From: an uncultured Kordiimonas sp.
Lineage (GTDB): Bacteria; Pseudomonadota; Alphaproteobacteria; Sphingomonadales; Kordiimonadaceae
Assembly: GCA_947500295.1 (NCBI GenBank)
Contig: CANMRM010000001.1
Coordinates: 806,001-870,000 of the forward strand
Reading direction: 5' to 3'
Length of the DNA stretch: 64,000 bases
Shown piece by piece: positions 1 through 8,505 of the stretch (its first letter is position 1; each line of letters opens with the position of its first letter). Both the position numbers and the translations under genes were made by a program. Under the pieces are notes generated by a model that saw nothing but the letters and a program-made list of their open reading frames with translations, had not been told where the DNA came from and ran no database searches.

Positions 1-692
1 GGCAAATTGATGCAAGCGACAAATGCGCCAGAAAAGCGACTATCTTTCGTGCAATTTGCGAGTTCATGATATCTGAAACTCCTCTGTCAAAACTCCGGCC
101 ATCGTCTTCAATCCGTTTTCACAATCGCCAAGGCGTGGTTGTCGTCAACGTGCGCCTTCAGGACAATACCCTCGGAAACACCGGGGAAAGCAACGAGAGT
201 GGCTCATGCGGTGTATAGTATGCTTGAGCCGCGATTATACCCAGCCCAATACCCGTTTCTGCAAATTTCACAGTGTGAATAGCTCACATCCTACCATCAG
301 TGGTGAAGTTGCAGATTGTAAGAATTCGTGGAGGCATACGCTTCATAAAAAATGTGGCCCTAGGTCGAGAAAACTGGTTATTGACACGATGAATGTTACG
401 GAAACCTGACCGTCATGTCTTGGCGCACAAGGTCGCAGCACGCGCAGACAGAGCTTGATTACTGGCGGCGGTGCCAGAATCATATGCAGCTTGCTCCCTC
501 AACCACAGGAGTGGAAATTTCGCTATCGCGCCATAGACTTAGGTTTAGAAAATCTGCCATGGCCCTAGCCTTTCCCGTTTGGTGTGCTAGGGTGCGGTTG
601 GTCAACATTATAGTATAGCATTCCAATATGCGGGCGTTTTTGGGACCGATGGTTTGGGGTGGGGGCTCTGCACATAGGGAAAGGTATGTTTC
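1..692. other. Left flank without a confident gene
   Basis: No convincing gene is visible in the first 690 bases. A frame open from the window edge (about 3 to 218, + strand) could be the tail of a gene lying to the left, ending in a serine/glycine-rich stretch, but I recognise nothing in it. Two 67-codon frames follow (206-409 and 415-618) without convincing ribosome sites or recognisable content. The last 60 bases hold the leader of the cytochrome gene. Confidence 0.4.
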
Positions 693-1781
693 GTGTGTAA
701 ATTCAGTTTTTTCAGCCTCTTTTTTGGTCTTGTGCTGGTGGCAGCGCCCAACGCTGCTGCAGAAGACTATGAATACAGGACCATCCGGGACCCGCGGTCG
801 CTGACAGCCGAACAGTCCCGCGTGGCGGAAGCCAATTACCAGCGCTATTGCTCGCTCTGTCACGGGGCGGACAGGCAGGGATATGTCAACGATCATGCGC
901 CGTCCTTGCGCAGCAAAAGCCTGTTCCGGTCCGGCGTGCCGCATGAGGTGCTGCGTCCTATCCAGTATGGCCGTGACGGTACGCCCATGGGCGGGTATCT
1001 GGATGAGGTTGGCGGCCCGCTCACGCTCGATGAAACCTGGGACCTGACCTATTGGCTTTTCTGGCAGGCGGACACGGACCGGGTGCGCATCACGAAGGAC
1101 CTGGTGAAAGGCGATGCGGCCCGCGGCGCCGACCTGTACGCGGAAAACTGTACGGACTGCCACGGTGCGGGCGGGGAAGGCGTGAACGCGCCCGCGCTCG
1201 GCAACCCCTCGGCGCTGTCGCACAACTCGGACGAATTTATCCGCTATGCGATCCGCGAGGGCCGGGACGGTACGCCCATGGAGCCCTGGAAAGACAGGCT
1301 CTCGTCAGCCGACATCGATAACCTGACCGCTTTTTTGCGCAGCCGGGCGAGCGGTTGGGAACAGTCCAGGGTAGTGCTCAGGGACGTGCCGACGCCTGAC
1401 CAGTATGTGATCAACGCTGAAGGCGCAGACCCTGAATTTGATCTGCAGGACGGCCTTTATGTGTCCGCAGCTGACCTCTTGGCGGCGCTGGAAGACAAGA
1501 AGCGCATGGTGCTTTTGGATACGCGCGTGACGTCTGTGTGGCAGCGGGTGCACATCGAAGGGGCGATACCGATGCCTTACTATAGCGACTTTGATGCGAT
1601 TGTCGGTGACCTGCCGAAGGACGTGCAGATTGTTGCCTATTGCTCGTGCCCGCGCGCGGCCGCTGATGATGTGGTGAGGCGCCTGAGACGGCGTGGTTTT
1701 ACCCGCACGGCAACCATGTATGAAGGCATTTTCGGCTGGATGAACATGGGCTATCCGGTGATCAACGGCCGATCAGAATAA
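693..1781 (+). CDS. Exported diheme cytochrome c with C-terminal rhodanese domain
   Basis: A signal peptide (about residues 1-23) is followed by two cytochrome c modules with CxxCH heme sites at residues 53-57 (CSLCH) and 153-157 (CTDCH). Each has a later GTPM motif whose methionine is the likely sixth iron ligand. From about residue 260 comes a rhodanese-like domain with the loop YCSCPRAA; the first cysteine is the expected sulfur acceptor. The start is GTG at 693, behind GGGAAAGG; the nearby ATG at 686 runs into a stop after four codons. The protein should be periplasmic. Joining two hemes to a sulfur-transfer domain suggests sulfur-linked electron transfer, which is inference. It stands alone, with no operon partner. 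Confidence 0.85.
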   Translation: MCKFSFFSLFFGLVLVAAPNAAAEDYEYRTIRDPRSLTAEQSRVAEANYQRYCSLCHGADRQGYVNDHAPSLRSKSLFRSGVPHEVLRPIQYGRDGTPMGGYLDEVGGPLTLDETWDLTYWLFWQADTDRVRITKDLVKGDAARGADLYAENCTDCHGAGGEGVNAPALGNPSALSHNSDEFIRYAIREGRDGTPMEPWKDRLSSADIDNLTAFLRSRASGWEQSRVVLRDVPTPDQYVINAEGADPEFDLQDGLYVSAADLLAALEDKKRMVLLDTRVTSVWQRVHIEGAIPMPYYSDFDAIVGDLPKDVQIVAYCSCPRAAADDVVRRLRRRGFTRTATMYEGIFGWMNMGYPVINGRSE

Positions 1782-2159
1782 GAGTAAAAGTCGGAATAGG
1801 GGCACGTGTGACAGGGGTCCGCCCGGGCCAGAGGGCCCCCGCGCGCAGGATCGTTGGCATCGAACTCAGTTCGGTGGAGCCACCGCCGTACTGGCTGTAT
1901 CTTCTTATCCGCAAAGCTTGCTATTTTCGCGCCCGCATGTTTAGTGAGCGCATATACACCGTGTGAAGATAACGGCATAAGGCGTCAGGCAATGTCGGTA
2001 GCGGCGTGTATTTAGAACAGTCATTCTTTTCCAGAATGGTTCTTTTACAGGTGCCCAAGGTGCCGGAATTTTGGCAGCTCATCTCCGCTAGCTCACCAAA
2101 AAAAGACCCTCGCCTTTCACCGGCCGGACAGGCCCTGAGGTGATTGAAGAAAGCATATT
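1782..2159. other. Intergenic region
   Basis: No gene is seen on either strand. The stretch just after the cytochrome gene is very GC-rich (around 1815-1850) and could fold, but it has no T-run and I do not call it a terminator. The right end carries the leader of the cysteine-repeat gene. Confidence 0.4.
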
Positions 2160-2924
2160 TTGACAAAGTTTACCGACCTTGGATTTGCCAAGGCGCTGAT
2201 GCTGGCCGCGGCCGTGTATCTGGTGCCCACTGGCGTTCATGCCCAGAGTATTCCCAAAAATGCTCACGTTGAACGATACGGCAGTGGGTGGGGGTGTGAT
2301 TTAGGCTTCCGTAAAACAGGTGAATTGTGTGTGGCTATCACTATTCCTGTGAATGCCTATGCCACCAACCGGGCTTATGGAGCCGGCTGGGAATGCAAAC
2401 GGGGTTTTAGAGAAGAAATGGGTGCCTGCACGACTTTCCCAATACCGCAGCATGCCTATCTGACCGCCGCTGGCGATCAGTGGGGGTGTGTACGCGGTTA
2501 CATGAAAGTTGCAAATGCCTGTAAAACGATTGTTGTCCCTGAAAATGGTCATTTGTCGGATAAGAGATACGGCAAAGGATGGGAATGCGATCCACGCTTC
2601 CTGAAGGTTGGGAACGCCTGCATCTCACCCAGCGTGCCTGAAAATGCTTATTTTGATCCGTCCTCATTCGATAATAACTGGAGCTGCGAACGCGGGTATC
2701 AAACGACAGGCACCAGCTGCACTGCGATAGCCATACCAGAGAACGGCTATCTGGTGACGTCGTCCTATGGTCAGGGCTGGAAATGCCTTCGCGGATACCA
2801 GCAACGAGGATCAGCCTGTGTAGCGCTGGAGCTACCCGAGAATTCGCATCTCGATTACAGCGGCAACAATTGGGAATGTGACAAACCCTACCGCAGAGAG
2901 TATGCGCGCTGCGAACTACCGTAA
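2160..2924 (+). CDS. Secreted protein of seven two-cysteine repeats
   Basis: The signal peptide ends near VHAQS. The rest is seven tandem repeats of about 30-36 residues with the pattern (I/V)PxNAxL...GxGWxCxRGYxxxGxxC. Each repeat holds one invariant-looking tryptophan and two cysteines, so one disulfide per repeat is likely in the periplasm or outside the cell. The final unit is shorter (SGNNWECDKPYR). I know similar hypothetical proteins in other Proteobacteria but no assigned function. The start is TTG at 2160, chosen because it gives a complete signal peptide; ATG at 2199 would cut it. A paralogue lies at 7491-8411. The gene is monocistronic and ends at a hairpin. Confidence 0.75.
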   Translation: MTKFTDLGFAKALMLAAAVYLVPTGVHAQSIPKNAHVERYGSGWGCDLGFRKTGELCVAITIPVNAYATNRAYGAGWECKRGFREEMGACTTFPIPQHAYLTAAGDQWGCVRGYMKVANACKTIVVPENGHLSDKRYGKGWECDPRFLKVGNACISPSVPENAYFDPSSFDNNWSCERGYQTTGTSCTAIAIPENGYLVTSSYGQGWKCLRGYQQRGSACVALELPENSHLDYSGNNWECDKPYRREYARCELP

Positions 2925-3022
2925 CCTGCAGCAAGCCTTGTGCACACACACAACAGCGCAACAAAAAAGTTGCTTCGATCTAATGATCGCTGTCGCTGAC
3001 CCAACTCTTGAAACTTGTCACG

Positions 3023-3045
3023 ACCGACCTGGTAACGAGGTCGGT
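3023..3045 (+). terminator. Hairpin terminator after the first cysteine-repeat gene
   Basis: ACCGACCT pairs perfectly with AGGTCGGT across a seven-base loop. A T-rich tract (gtcttcattcttt) follows. It separates the repeat-protein gene from the dehydrogenase gene that starts at 3072. Confidence 0.65.
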
Positions 3046-3071
3046 GTCTTCATTCTTTAAAGGTAAAAACT

Positions 3072-4217
3072 ATGAGTATGTTAACTCTGGGGGTCATTGG
3101 GACTTCAAAAAAGCAAGACGAACAACGGGTGCCAGTTCACCCTGATCATTTGCCGCGTCTGCCGGCAGAAATTCGGAAGCAACTGATATTTGAAGAAGGA
3201 TATGGCACGCCTTTTGATATTTCAGACTCTGAAATAGCATCGCAAGTCGGCGGTATTGCGTCTCGGCAGGAACTCCTGGCGGAGCTCGGGAATGTAATAG
3301 TTGCCAAACCGACACTGGCAGATTTACTGGAGCTTCGGGAAGGAGGCATCCTTTGGGGTTATCCTCATTGCGCTCAACAGCGGGGAATTACGCAGACAGC
3401 AATTGACCGGAAGCAGACGCTGATTGCTTTTGAGGATATGTTTGTCTGGAGCCCGTCTGGGCAGATGGGGCGGCATACATTCTATAAAAACAATGAAATG
3501 GCCGGTTACTGCGCTGTGCTGCATGCTCTCCGCTTAAAGGGCATCGATGGACATTATGGGAATCGACGCAAAGCTGTTATTTTCAGTTTTGGTGCGGTTA
3601 GCCGAGGCGCGATTTACGCCCTGAAAGCGCATGGGTTCAGGGATATTACCATTTGCATTCAACGCCCTGACCACGAAGTGCGCGAAGAGGTGCTTGACTG
3701 CCATTATGCCCGCCTTCGTGAAGGCGGCGAGGATGAAGCGCGAATGTTGGTGGTCGAACATGACGGCAGTGAAAGGCCCCTATCAGACCTGATCGGCGAG
3801 TCAGACATCATTATAAATGGTACCTTGCAGGACCCGGAACACCCTTTTGATTTTGTGATCGAAACCGAAAAAACCTGTTTGAAGCCCGGAAGCCTGATCA
3901 TTGATGTCAGCTGCGACGAGGGTATGGGCTTTTACTTTGCCAGGCCAACTACGTTTGAAAATCCAATGTTTAAAGTTGGTAAGACCGACTATTATGCCGT
4001 TGATCATACGCCAAGCTATCTATGGGAAAGTGCCTCCCGGTCAATTTCTGCGGCGCTCATCGTACATTTGCCTTCGGTGGTAGAGGGACGCGCGGGTTGG
4101 CAGAAGAATGAAACCATTCGCCAGGCGCTGAATATTGATGCAGGCGTCGTCGTGAAGCCGGCTATTCTCTCATTTCAGAATCGTCAGCCGGCGTACCCTC
4201 ATACGTCGCTTGTCTGA
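3072..4217 (+). CDS. Alanine dehydrogenase/N-(carboxyethyl)ornithine synthase-like oxidoreductase
   Basis: The N-terminus (GVIGTSKKQDEQRVPVHP) is the alanine dehydrogenase/transhydrogenase N-terminal signature. The rest follows the plan of N5-(carboxyethyl)ornithine synthase: HTFYKNNEMAGY, then a Rossmann segment with FSFGAVSRGA, then DIIINGTLQ, LIIDVSCDEGMGF and YYAVDHTPSYLW. Family members reductively join a 2-oxo acid such as pyruvate to an amino-acid amine using NAD(P)H, or interconvert alanine and pyruvate. The substrate here cannot be read from sequence. ATG at 3072 has AAAGG eight bases upstream. The ATP-grasp gene 207 bases downstream on the same strand suggests a two-step pathway for a modified amino acid or dipeptide. 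The cytosolic location is inferred from the lack of a signal peptide. Confidence 0.75.
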   Translation: MSMLTLGVIGTSKKQDEQRVPVHPDHLPRLPAEIRKQLIFEEGYGTPFDISDSEIASQVGGIASRQELLAELGNVIVAKPTLADLLELREGGILWGYPHCAQQRGITQTAIDRKQTLIAFEDMFVWSPSGQMGRHTFYKNNEMAGYCAVLHALRLKGIDGHYGNRRKAVIFSFGAVSRGAIYALKAHGFRDITICIQRPDHEVREEVLDCHYARLREGGEDEARMLVVEHDGSERPLSDLIGESDIIINGTLQDPEHPFDFVIETEKTCLKPGSLIIDVSCDEGMGFYFARPTTFENPMFKVGKTDYYAVDHTPSYLWESASRSISAALIVHLPSVVEGRAGWQKNETIRQALNIDAGVVVKPAILSFQNRQPAYPHTSLV

Positions 4218-4424
4218 ATTGGCCGATTGATAGTTTTGGTCCGGGATGGGACGTGCACTAACATTTCCTATCCAGTTGCGTGCATTCCTGTTAAGGTGGT
4301 GATCCGCACATTGCAGACATGAGAGTCTGCACAGCTATTCGTTTACCATCTTTCTCAGTCAGTATCCGACCTGAAAATGCACTTGCCTTTTCAGCAAGTT
4401 TTGGGTGCGCATTAAGGATCCGTT

Positions 4425-5507
4425 TTGAACAGCAAAAACGCATATAGTGTCAGCGCGGCTGATATTGCTCCTGCATCGGGGGGCCTTGCACCCTATACAG
4501 CAACGAAGCAGCCATTGGTGGATTGTCGTTCCCAAAAATCGCAGAAAATAATCGAAATTGTTACCGTTGCCACACTGGCGGATAAAACTGCCCATCAGAA
4601 GAATGTCGCGATAACCCTTGATGAAGACCTCATTCAGGAGATTTTAGCCAGCACCTATCAGACTGTGACCATCACCCAAATCAGCACGCTCAGTGATCTT
4701 GAGGGTTTGGTGGCCAGACGTCCCGATCTGGTGTTTTCGGGGGTTAAATATTTCGATTTTGACGGCAAAACTCTGTGGCTGAATGACTTTCTGGACCTTC
4801 ATGGCATCGCCTATATGGCCTCCAACCACAAAGCGCTCAGCGACGAATCCGATAAAGGCCACGCCAAAGAGATTATGCAAAAGGCAGGCATCGCAACCGC
4901 CTGTTACTTCACCTCCGGCCCTGGCGAACACACAGGCGAGGATGCGCTTCCGGTCGCTTTCCCGCTTTTTGTCAAGCCGGCCATTGGCGGGGACAGCCGC
5001 GGTGTGGACGCCAACTCCATCGTTCATGATTTTGCGGGCTTTTGCGCGAAAGTCGACGACATCCATGCCCACCAACATGCCCGCTCACTGGTGGAAAGCT
5101 ACTTGTCCGGCAAGGAATATAGTGTGGGTATTTTTGAGGACGGTATCACGGGCGCGCTCACGGCAATGCCGATAGAAATAACAGTCGAGAAAAACGAGAA
5201 CGGGCACCGCATCCTTGATTTTGACACCAAAAAAAATGACTGCGAACGGGTTTTTGCCGTGACAGACAAGAATGTGCACAAACAGCTTTCCGACCTGGCC
5301 AAAGCAGCTTTCACGGCGCTGAGCGGCCGGTCATTCGGCCGAATTGACATCAGGATGAACCATCACCAGGTACCACACTTTGTGGAGGCAAACCTGATGC
5401 CTGGCCTGCGCCGGGGGTATTTTTACCGCGCCTGTGCCCTTAACCTCAACATCAGCTACGAGCAGATGATTCTGAAGATTGCCGCAAACGGCCTATCCTG
5501 CAGCTAA
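4425..5507 (+). CDS. ATP-grasp ligase (D-Ala-D-Ala ligase-like)
   Basis: This is a carboxylate-amine ligase of the ATP-grasp superfamily. An N-terminal substrate domain (to about residue 140) contains the P-D-L-V-F-S-G strand. It is followed by the ATP-binding lysine strand FPLFVKPAIGGDSRGV, then SLVESYLSGKEYSVGIFEDG, and the metal-binding end FGRIDIRMN...PHFVEANLMPGL (acid and ExN residues). The start is TTG at 4425 with AAGGA six bases upstream. At 360 residues it is slightly longer than Ddl. No peptidoglycan genes are nearby, so a dedicated role with the upstream dehydrogenase-like enzyme, ligating its product to another amino acid, is more likely than cell-wall synthesis. That link is inference. 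Confidence 0.75.
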   Translation: MNSKNAYSVSAADIAPASGGLAPYTATKQPLVDCRSQKSQKIIEIVTVATLADKTAHQKNVAITLDEDLIQEILASTYQTVTITQISTLSDLEGLVARRPDLVFSGVKYFDFDGKTLWLNDFLDLHGIAYMASNHKALSDESDKGHAKEIMQKAGIATACYFTSGPGEHTGEDALPVAFPLFVKPAIGGDSRGVDANSIVHDFAGFCAKVDDIHAHQHARSLVESYLSGKEYSVGIFEDGITGALTAMPIEITVEKNENGHRILDFDTKKNDCERVFAVTDKNVHKQLSDLAKAAFTALSGRSFGRIDIRMNHHQVPHFVEANLMPGLRRGYFYRACALNLNISYEQMILKIAANGLSCS

Positions 5508-5703
5508 GCGGACTGAAGTTCAGCAGTTCAAGTCGATGTTCGCTTTTGGCCGCCTACGGACGAATTGACGGTAGCAGAAGCCATTGATCTGTTTGAAGCG
5601 CTTAATAATGGTGGGATTTAAGCCTATACTGGCGGGCCATGAGCACGCTAAGGTGGGCACGTAGACCCACGGGCGGGGGCCCGGACAGGCGAGAGGGCAA
5701 GAC

Positions 5704-6264
5704 ATGGCCGAGCAGGCAACATTCACCGCAATGCAGGACGGCACCGCCGAGGACTGGCAGATCATTGGTGCGGCGCACATGGAAGAGTTCAAGAACACGG
5801 CCGACCGTTTCATTGATCTCCTGAAATCCCTTGAGCAGCACACGCTTGGCTTCGCCTGTGACCAGCTGCAGCATTCACTGATGACCGGCACGCTGGCGCG
5901 CCGGGCGGGTGCGTCAGACGAAGAGATTGTTGTGGCGCTGTGCCATGATATCGGTAAGGCCATCAATGTGCCCAACCACGGCCCGATCGCGGCAGAGATG
6001 ATGCGTCCCTATATCAGCGATAACTGCTACCATGTGATCCGCAACCATCAGGCCTTTCAGGGCGAGCACTATTATCACTATCTGGGCGCACCAACGGACT
6101 TGCGCAACCAGTGGAAGGACGAGCCCTGGTATGACCTTGCCGTCAAACTGGTGGATGAATGGGATGCGCCCGCCTTCGATCCGGATTTCGAGGTTGACCC
6201 GCTGGAGAGCTTTGTGCCGCTGATGCGCAAGGTGTTTCATGACAAACCCGTTGCGGCCGGATAA
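5704..6264 (+). CDS. HD-domain protein, PhnZ-like diiron oxygenase or phosphohydrolase
   Basis: This 186-residue HD-superfamily protein has possible metal ligands H57, H81-D82 (in CHDIGK), H92 and H115, and an aspartate in the later VDEWD motif. H57 to HD is 24 residues, and H92 to H115 is 23. The six-ligand pattern resembles the mixed-valent diiron oxygenases PhnZ/TmpB, which break C-P bonds, more than classic phosphohydrolases. No phosphonate genes are adjacent, so the substrate is unknown. The preceding 195 bases hold no gene. Confidence 0.65.
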   Translation: MAEQATFTAMQDGTAEDWQIIGAAHMEEFKNTADRFIDLLKSLEQHTLGFACDQLQHSLMTGTLARRAGASDEEIVVALCHDIGKAINVPNHGPIAAEMMRPYISDNCYHVIRNHQAFQGEHYYHYLGAPTDLRNQWKDEPWYDLAVKLVDEWDAPAFDPDFEVDPLESFVPLMRKVFHDKPVAAG

Positions 6265-6361
6265 CAGGCGGCAGGCGCAATTGGAGAAAACCGGTAAATC
6301 GCGTTATCATGGTGCCTGCCGCGCCTGAGGCGGTGGTTGAGGGAGTCGAGGGAGACCAAGC

Positions 6362-6718
6362 ATGACGTATGTGGACGGATTTGTTGCTGCAGTACCGACA
6401 GCGAACAAGGAAAAGTACCGCGAGCACGCAGCCGAAGCCGCTGTGTTTTTCAAAAAGCATGGCGCCATCCAGCTTATCGAGTGCTGGGGCGACGACGTGC
6501 CAAAGGGCGACGTGACCGATTTTTACGGTGCCGTGAAAGCAAAGGACGATGAAACGGTTGTTTTCTCACTTGTCATCTGGCCAGACAAAGCGACACGGGA
6601 AGCAGGCAATCCGAAGGTCTTTGCCGACATGGAGGCCGCGGGCGCGGACATGACCGAGATGCCTTTCGATGGCCAGCGCCTGATCTATGGCGGCTTCGAG
6701 ACGATTGTTGACGTTTAG
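6362..6718 (+). CDS. DUF1428 family protein (YbaA-like)
   Basis: The 118-residue protein starts MTYVDGFVAAVPTANKEKYR and carries IECWGDDVPKG and later FDGQRLIYGGFE, the hallmarks of DUF1428. The family has a ferredoxin-like alpha/beta dimeric-barrel fold and no established function. ATG at 6362 is close behind the G/A-rich leader gggagaccaagc. A possible hairpin (GCGGCAGGC at 6268-6276 with GCCTGCCGC at 6314-6322) lies between it and the HD gene. The two genes are probably separate units. Confidence 0.8.
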   Translation: MTYVDGFVAAVPTANKEKYREHAAEAAVFFKKHGAIQLIECWGDDVPKGDVTDFYGAVKAKDDETVVFSLVIWPDKATREAGNPKVFADMEAAGADMTEMPFDGQRLIYGGFETIVDV

Positions 6719-6936
6719 CGGTAGCGTGTTTTGTTCCCTGAGGTTCCAGGATGAAACCCATGGCTAGGCCATGTCCTGATTGCCAATTATGCAATAAAAA
6801 TACAAAAGTATATATGTAATTGATAAATAATTATCGTTCATTGTAATTTTATTACTTTAAGGCTATATATATAGCTGCAGCCGATCATGGCTGCGCTTGG
6901 CGGCAGATCATTGCCGTATCCATGAAAGGGCATTTC

Positions 6937-7068
6937 ATGTCCTATAAAGATTTATTCAGAACCAAAGCCGCTGCTGACCCGTCAAAACCTGATGGCAAAC
7001 CTGATAGCTCCCCTGAAAAAGCAGCTGAAGCGACCCCCGAAAAAGAGACCAAAAAAGCCAAGAGCTGA
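6937..7068 (+). CDS. Small charged hypothetical protein (43 aa)
   Basis: ATG at 6937 lies six bases after GAAAGGG and reads 43 codons to TGA at 7066. The product begins MSYKDLFRTKAAA and continues as a lysine-, proline-, glutamate- and alanine-rich, probably disordered tail. An alternative in-frame ATG at 6922 would add five residues. Upstream (about 6788-6880) is an unusually AT-rich stretch for this genome, suitable for a promoter and suggestive of imported DNA. Function unknown; it starts a run of small genes on the same strand. Confidence 0.5.
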   Translation: MSYKDLFRTKAAADPSKPDGKPDSSPEKAAEATPEKETKKAKS

Positions 7069-7162
7069 CACATGGTGTGCTGAACCGGTGTATTGGATCG
7101 GTATCGCGGAGAGACGGTGTTCCCTCTCTCCTGACGCATAGGGTTTCAGCAGGGAGTTGGCC

Positions 7163-7444
7163 GTGAAAAACCGGACAACGGAAAAAATTGTAACGTTTCA
7201 ATACTGTTTTTCGCTCAGTGGCTACAAGAAAACCCTGCCGGCTGGATCTTACCGTGTTGTGATTGAAGAAGATTTTCTGGAAGGCCTTACATTCACAGCA
7301 CTTCGGCGCACACAAGTGTCGCTCTATTTACCACCCGATCCATGTCAGCCGGGACGTGCCGAAGTTCTCACCTTACAGGATCCTCGTGAGCTGGATGCCG
7401 CCCTCGCCCGGGACTTGTTACAACAGCAGCAAAACAGTGTTTAG
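7163..7444 (+). CDS. Small hypothetical protein (93 aa)
   Basis: GTG at 7163 lies six bases behind AGGGAG; TTG at 7157 in the same frame would touch the ribosome site. The sequence has FSLSGYKKTLPAGSYRVVIEEDFLEGLTF followed by a short ALRR segment. I recall similar small proteins (PAG-Y-V-E-EE-LEGL-F-A-RR pattern) in rhizobial accessory regions and plasmids, with no function assigned. It lies between the 43-residue gene and the second repeat protein on the same strand. Confidence 0.6.
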   Translation: MKNRTTEKIVTFQYCFSLSGYKKTLPAGSYRVVIEEDFLEGLTFTALRRTQVSLYLPPDPCQPGRAEVLTLQDPRELDAALARDLLQQQQNSV

Positions 7445-7490
7445 GCCGGTGCCGAAACAAGCGCCAGATCATCGCGCCAAAGGAAAACGA

Positions 7491-8411
7491 ATGAAGATGC
7501 TCATCCAATTGAACACCAGACTTCGGCACTTGGCGGGGATTGCGGGGGTTTTTCTCCTCATGGCGATCCTGGTTGCAATGATGCCTTTTGCCCCAAGCGC
7601 GGCACAAAAGCAGGAGGCAAACAGAACCATTCCTGCCAACGCCAAGGCCAATGATTATGGACGAGGGTGGACCTGTGACCGCGGCTATCGTGTGGCCGGT
7701 GCCGAATGCAGCGCGATCACCAAACCCGACAATGCCTATTTTACTGTCTCACCATATGGCAGTGGCTGGAAATGTCTTCGTGGATACCTGCTAACAGGAG
7801 ACGGTGCTTGCCGCGAAGTGCAGGTACCCGAGCATGGATTTCTTGCCTATTCCGTGAACGGAAGCGGATGGGCGTGTGCAAGGGGTTACCGCCAGGAGGA
7901 GGCCAGTTGTGTTTTGGTGCCCGTGCCGGAAAATGCCCATTTAACAACACATTCGGCGAGTCCTGATTGGAGATGCAATCGAACATTCCGCAAAGAAGGC
8001 GATGGCTGCGTTCCGATTGAATTGCCTGACAATGCCTATTTCTCTGACTCTTCATGGTCACATGGCTGGGCCTGTGAACGGGGCTTTAGAGAGCGAGAGA
8101 ATTTGTGCGTGGCAATTGCGGTTCCGGCAAATGGATATCTAACCAGCAGTTCCTCGGGCGACGGCTGGGCCTGCGAGCGTGGATTTCAGAAAACCCGCGC
8201 TGCATGTCGGGAGATCAAGGTGCCGCTGAATGGGTATCTTGACACATATTCCTACCGCAGAGGATGGAGCTGCCTGCGAGGGTTTGCTGCCCGACGCGAT
8301 ATGTGCGAAGCCATTCAAGTCCCCCTCAACGCCCATATCAGCATTTCCGGCAATGGCTGGGATTGCGATGAACTATTTAGAAAAAGAGGCGCCAGATGCG
8401 TAGCTTCTTGA
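7491..8411 (+). CDS. Secreted protein of eight two-cysteine repeats
   Basis: ATG at 7491 opens with MKMLIQLNTRLRHLAGIAGV and a hydrophobic export signal ending near SAAQ. AAAGGAAAACGA precedes it. The mature protein is eight tandem units of 30-35 residues with the same (V/I)PxNAxL...GxGWxCxRGF...C signature as the protein at 2160-2924, and the same shortened last unit (SGNGWDCDELFR). Sixteen repeat cysteines, two per unit, predict eight disulfides in an oxidising compartment. A role at the cell surface or in binding a partner is plausible, but the function is unknown. It is the only exported product of the small-gene cluster. Confidence 0.75.
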   Translation: MKMLIQLNTRLRHLAGIAGVFLLMAILVAMMPFAPSAAQKQEANRTIPANAKANDYGRGWTCDRGYRVAGAECSAITKPDNAYFTVSPYGSGWKCLRGYLLTGDGACREVQVPEHGFLAYSVNGSGWACARGYRQEEASCVLVPVPENAHLTTHSASPDWRCNRTFRKEGDGCVPIELPDNAYFSDSSWSHGWACERGFRERENLCVAIAVPANGYLTSSSSGDGWACERGFQKTRAACREIKVPLNGYLDTYSYRRGWSCLRGFAARRDMCEAIQVPLNAHISISGNGWDCDELFRKRGARCVAS

Positions 8412-8505
8412 AAAAAACACCAACCGGATCAACGGACGGTGTTCTGACAGACGCAACCTGGCCGGGCATCAGTGAGCTGCCGTCCTTTGGTGATGGAGCG
8501 TAAGC

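Noticed and set aside
206-618. Two 67-codon frames near the left edge
   Set aside because: No ribosome site, no recognisable sequence and mixed composition; probably chance open frames.
480-1223. Long frame on the minus strand opposite the cytochrome
   Set aside because: It is the reverse of a clear diheme cytochrome gene with signal peptide and CxxCH motifs.
2407-2964. Minus-strand frame opposite the first repeat protein
   Set aside because: It mirrors the cysteine-repeat gene; the repeat structure is only in the + frame.
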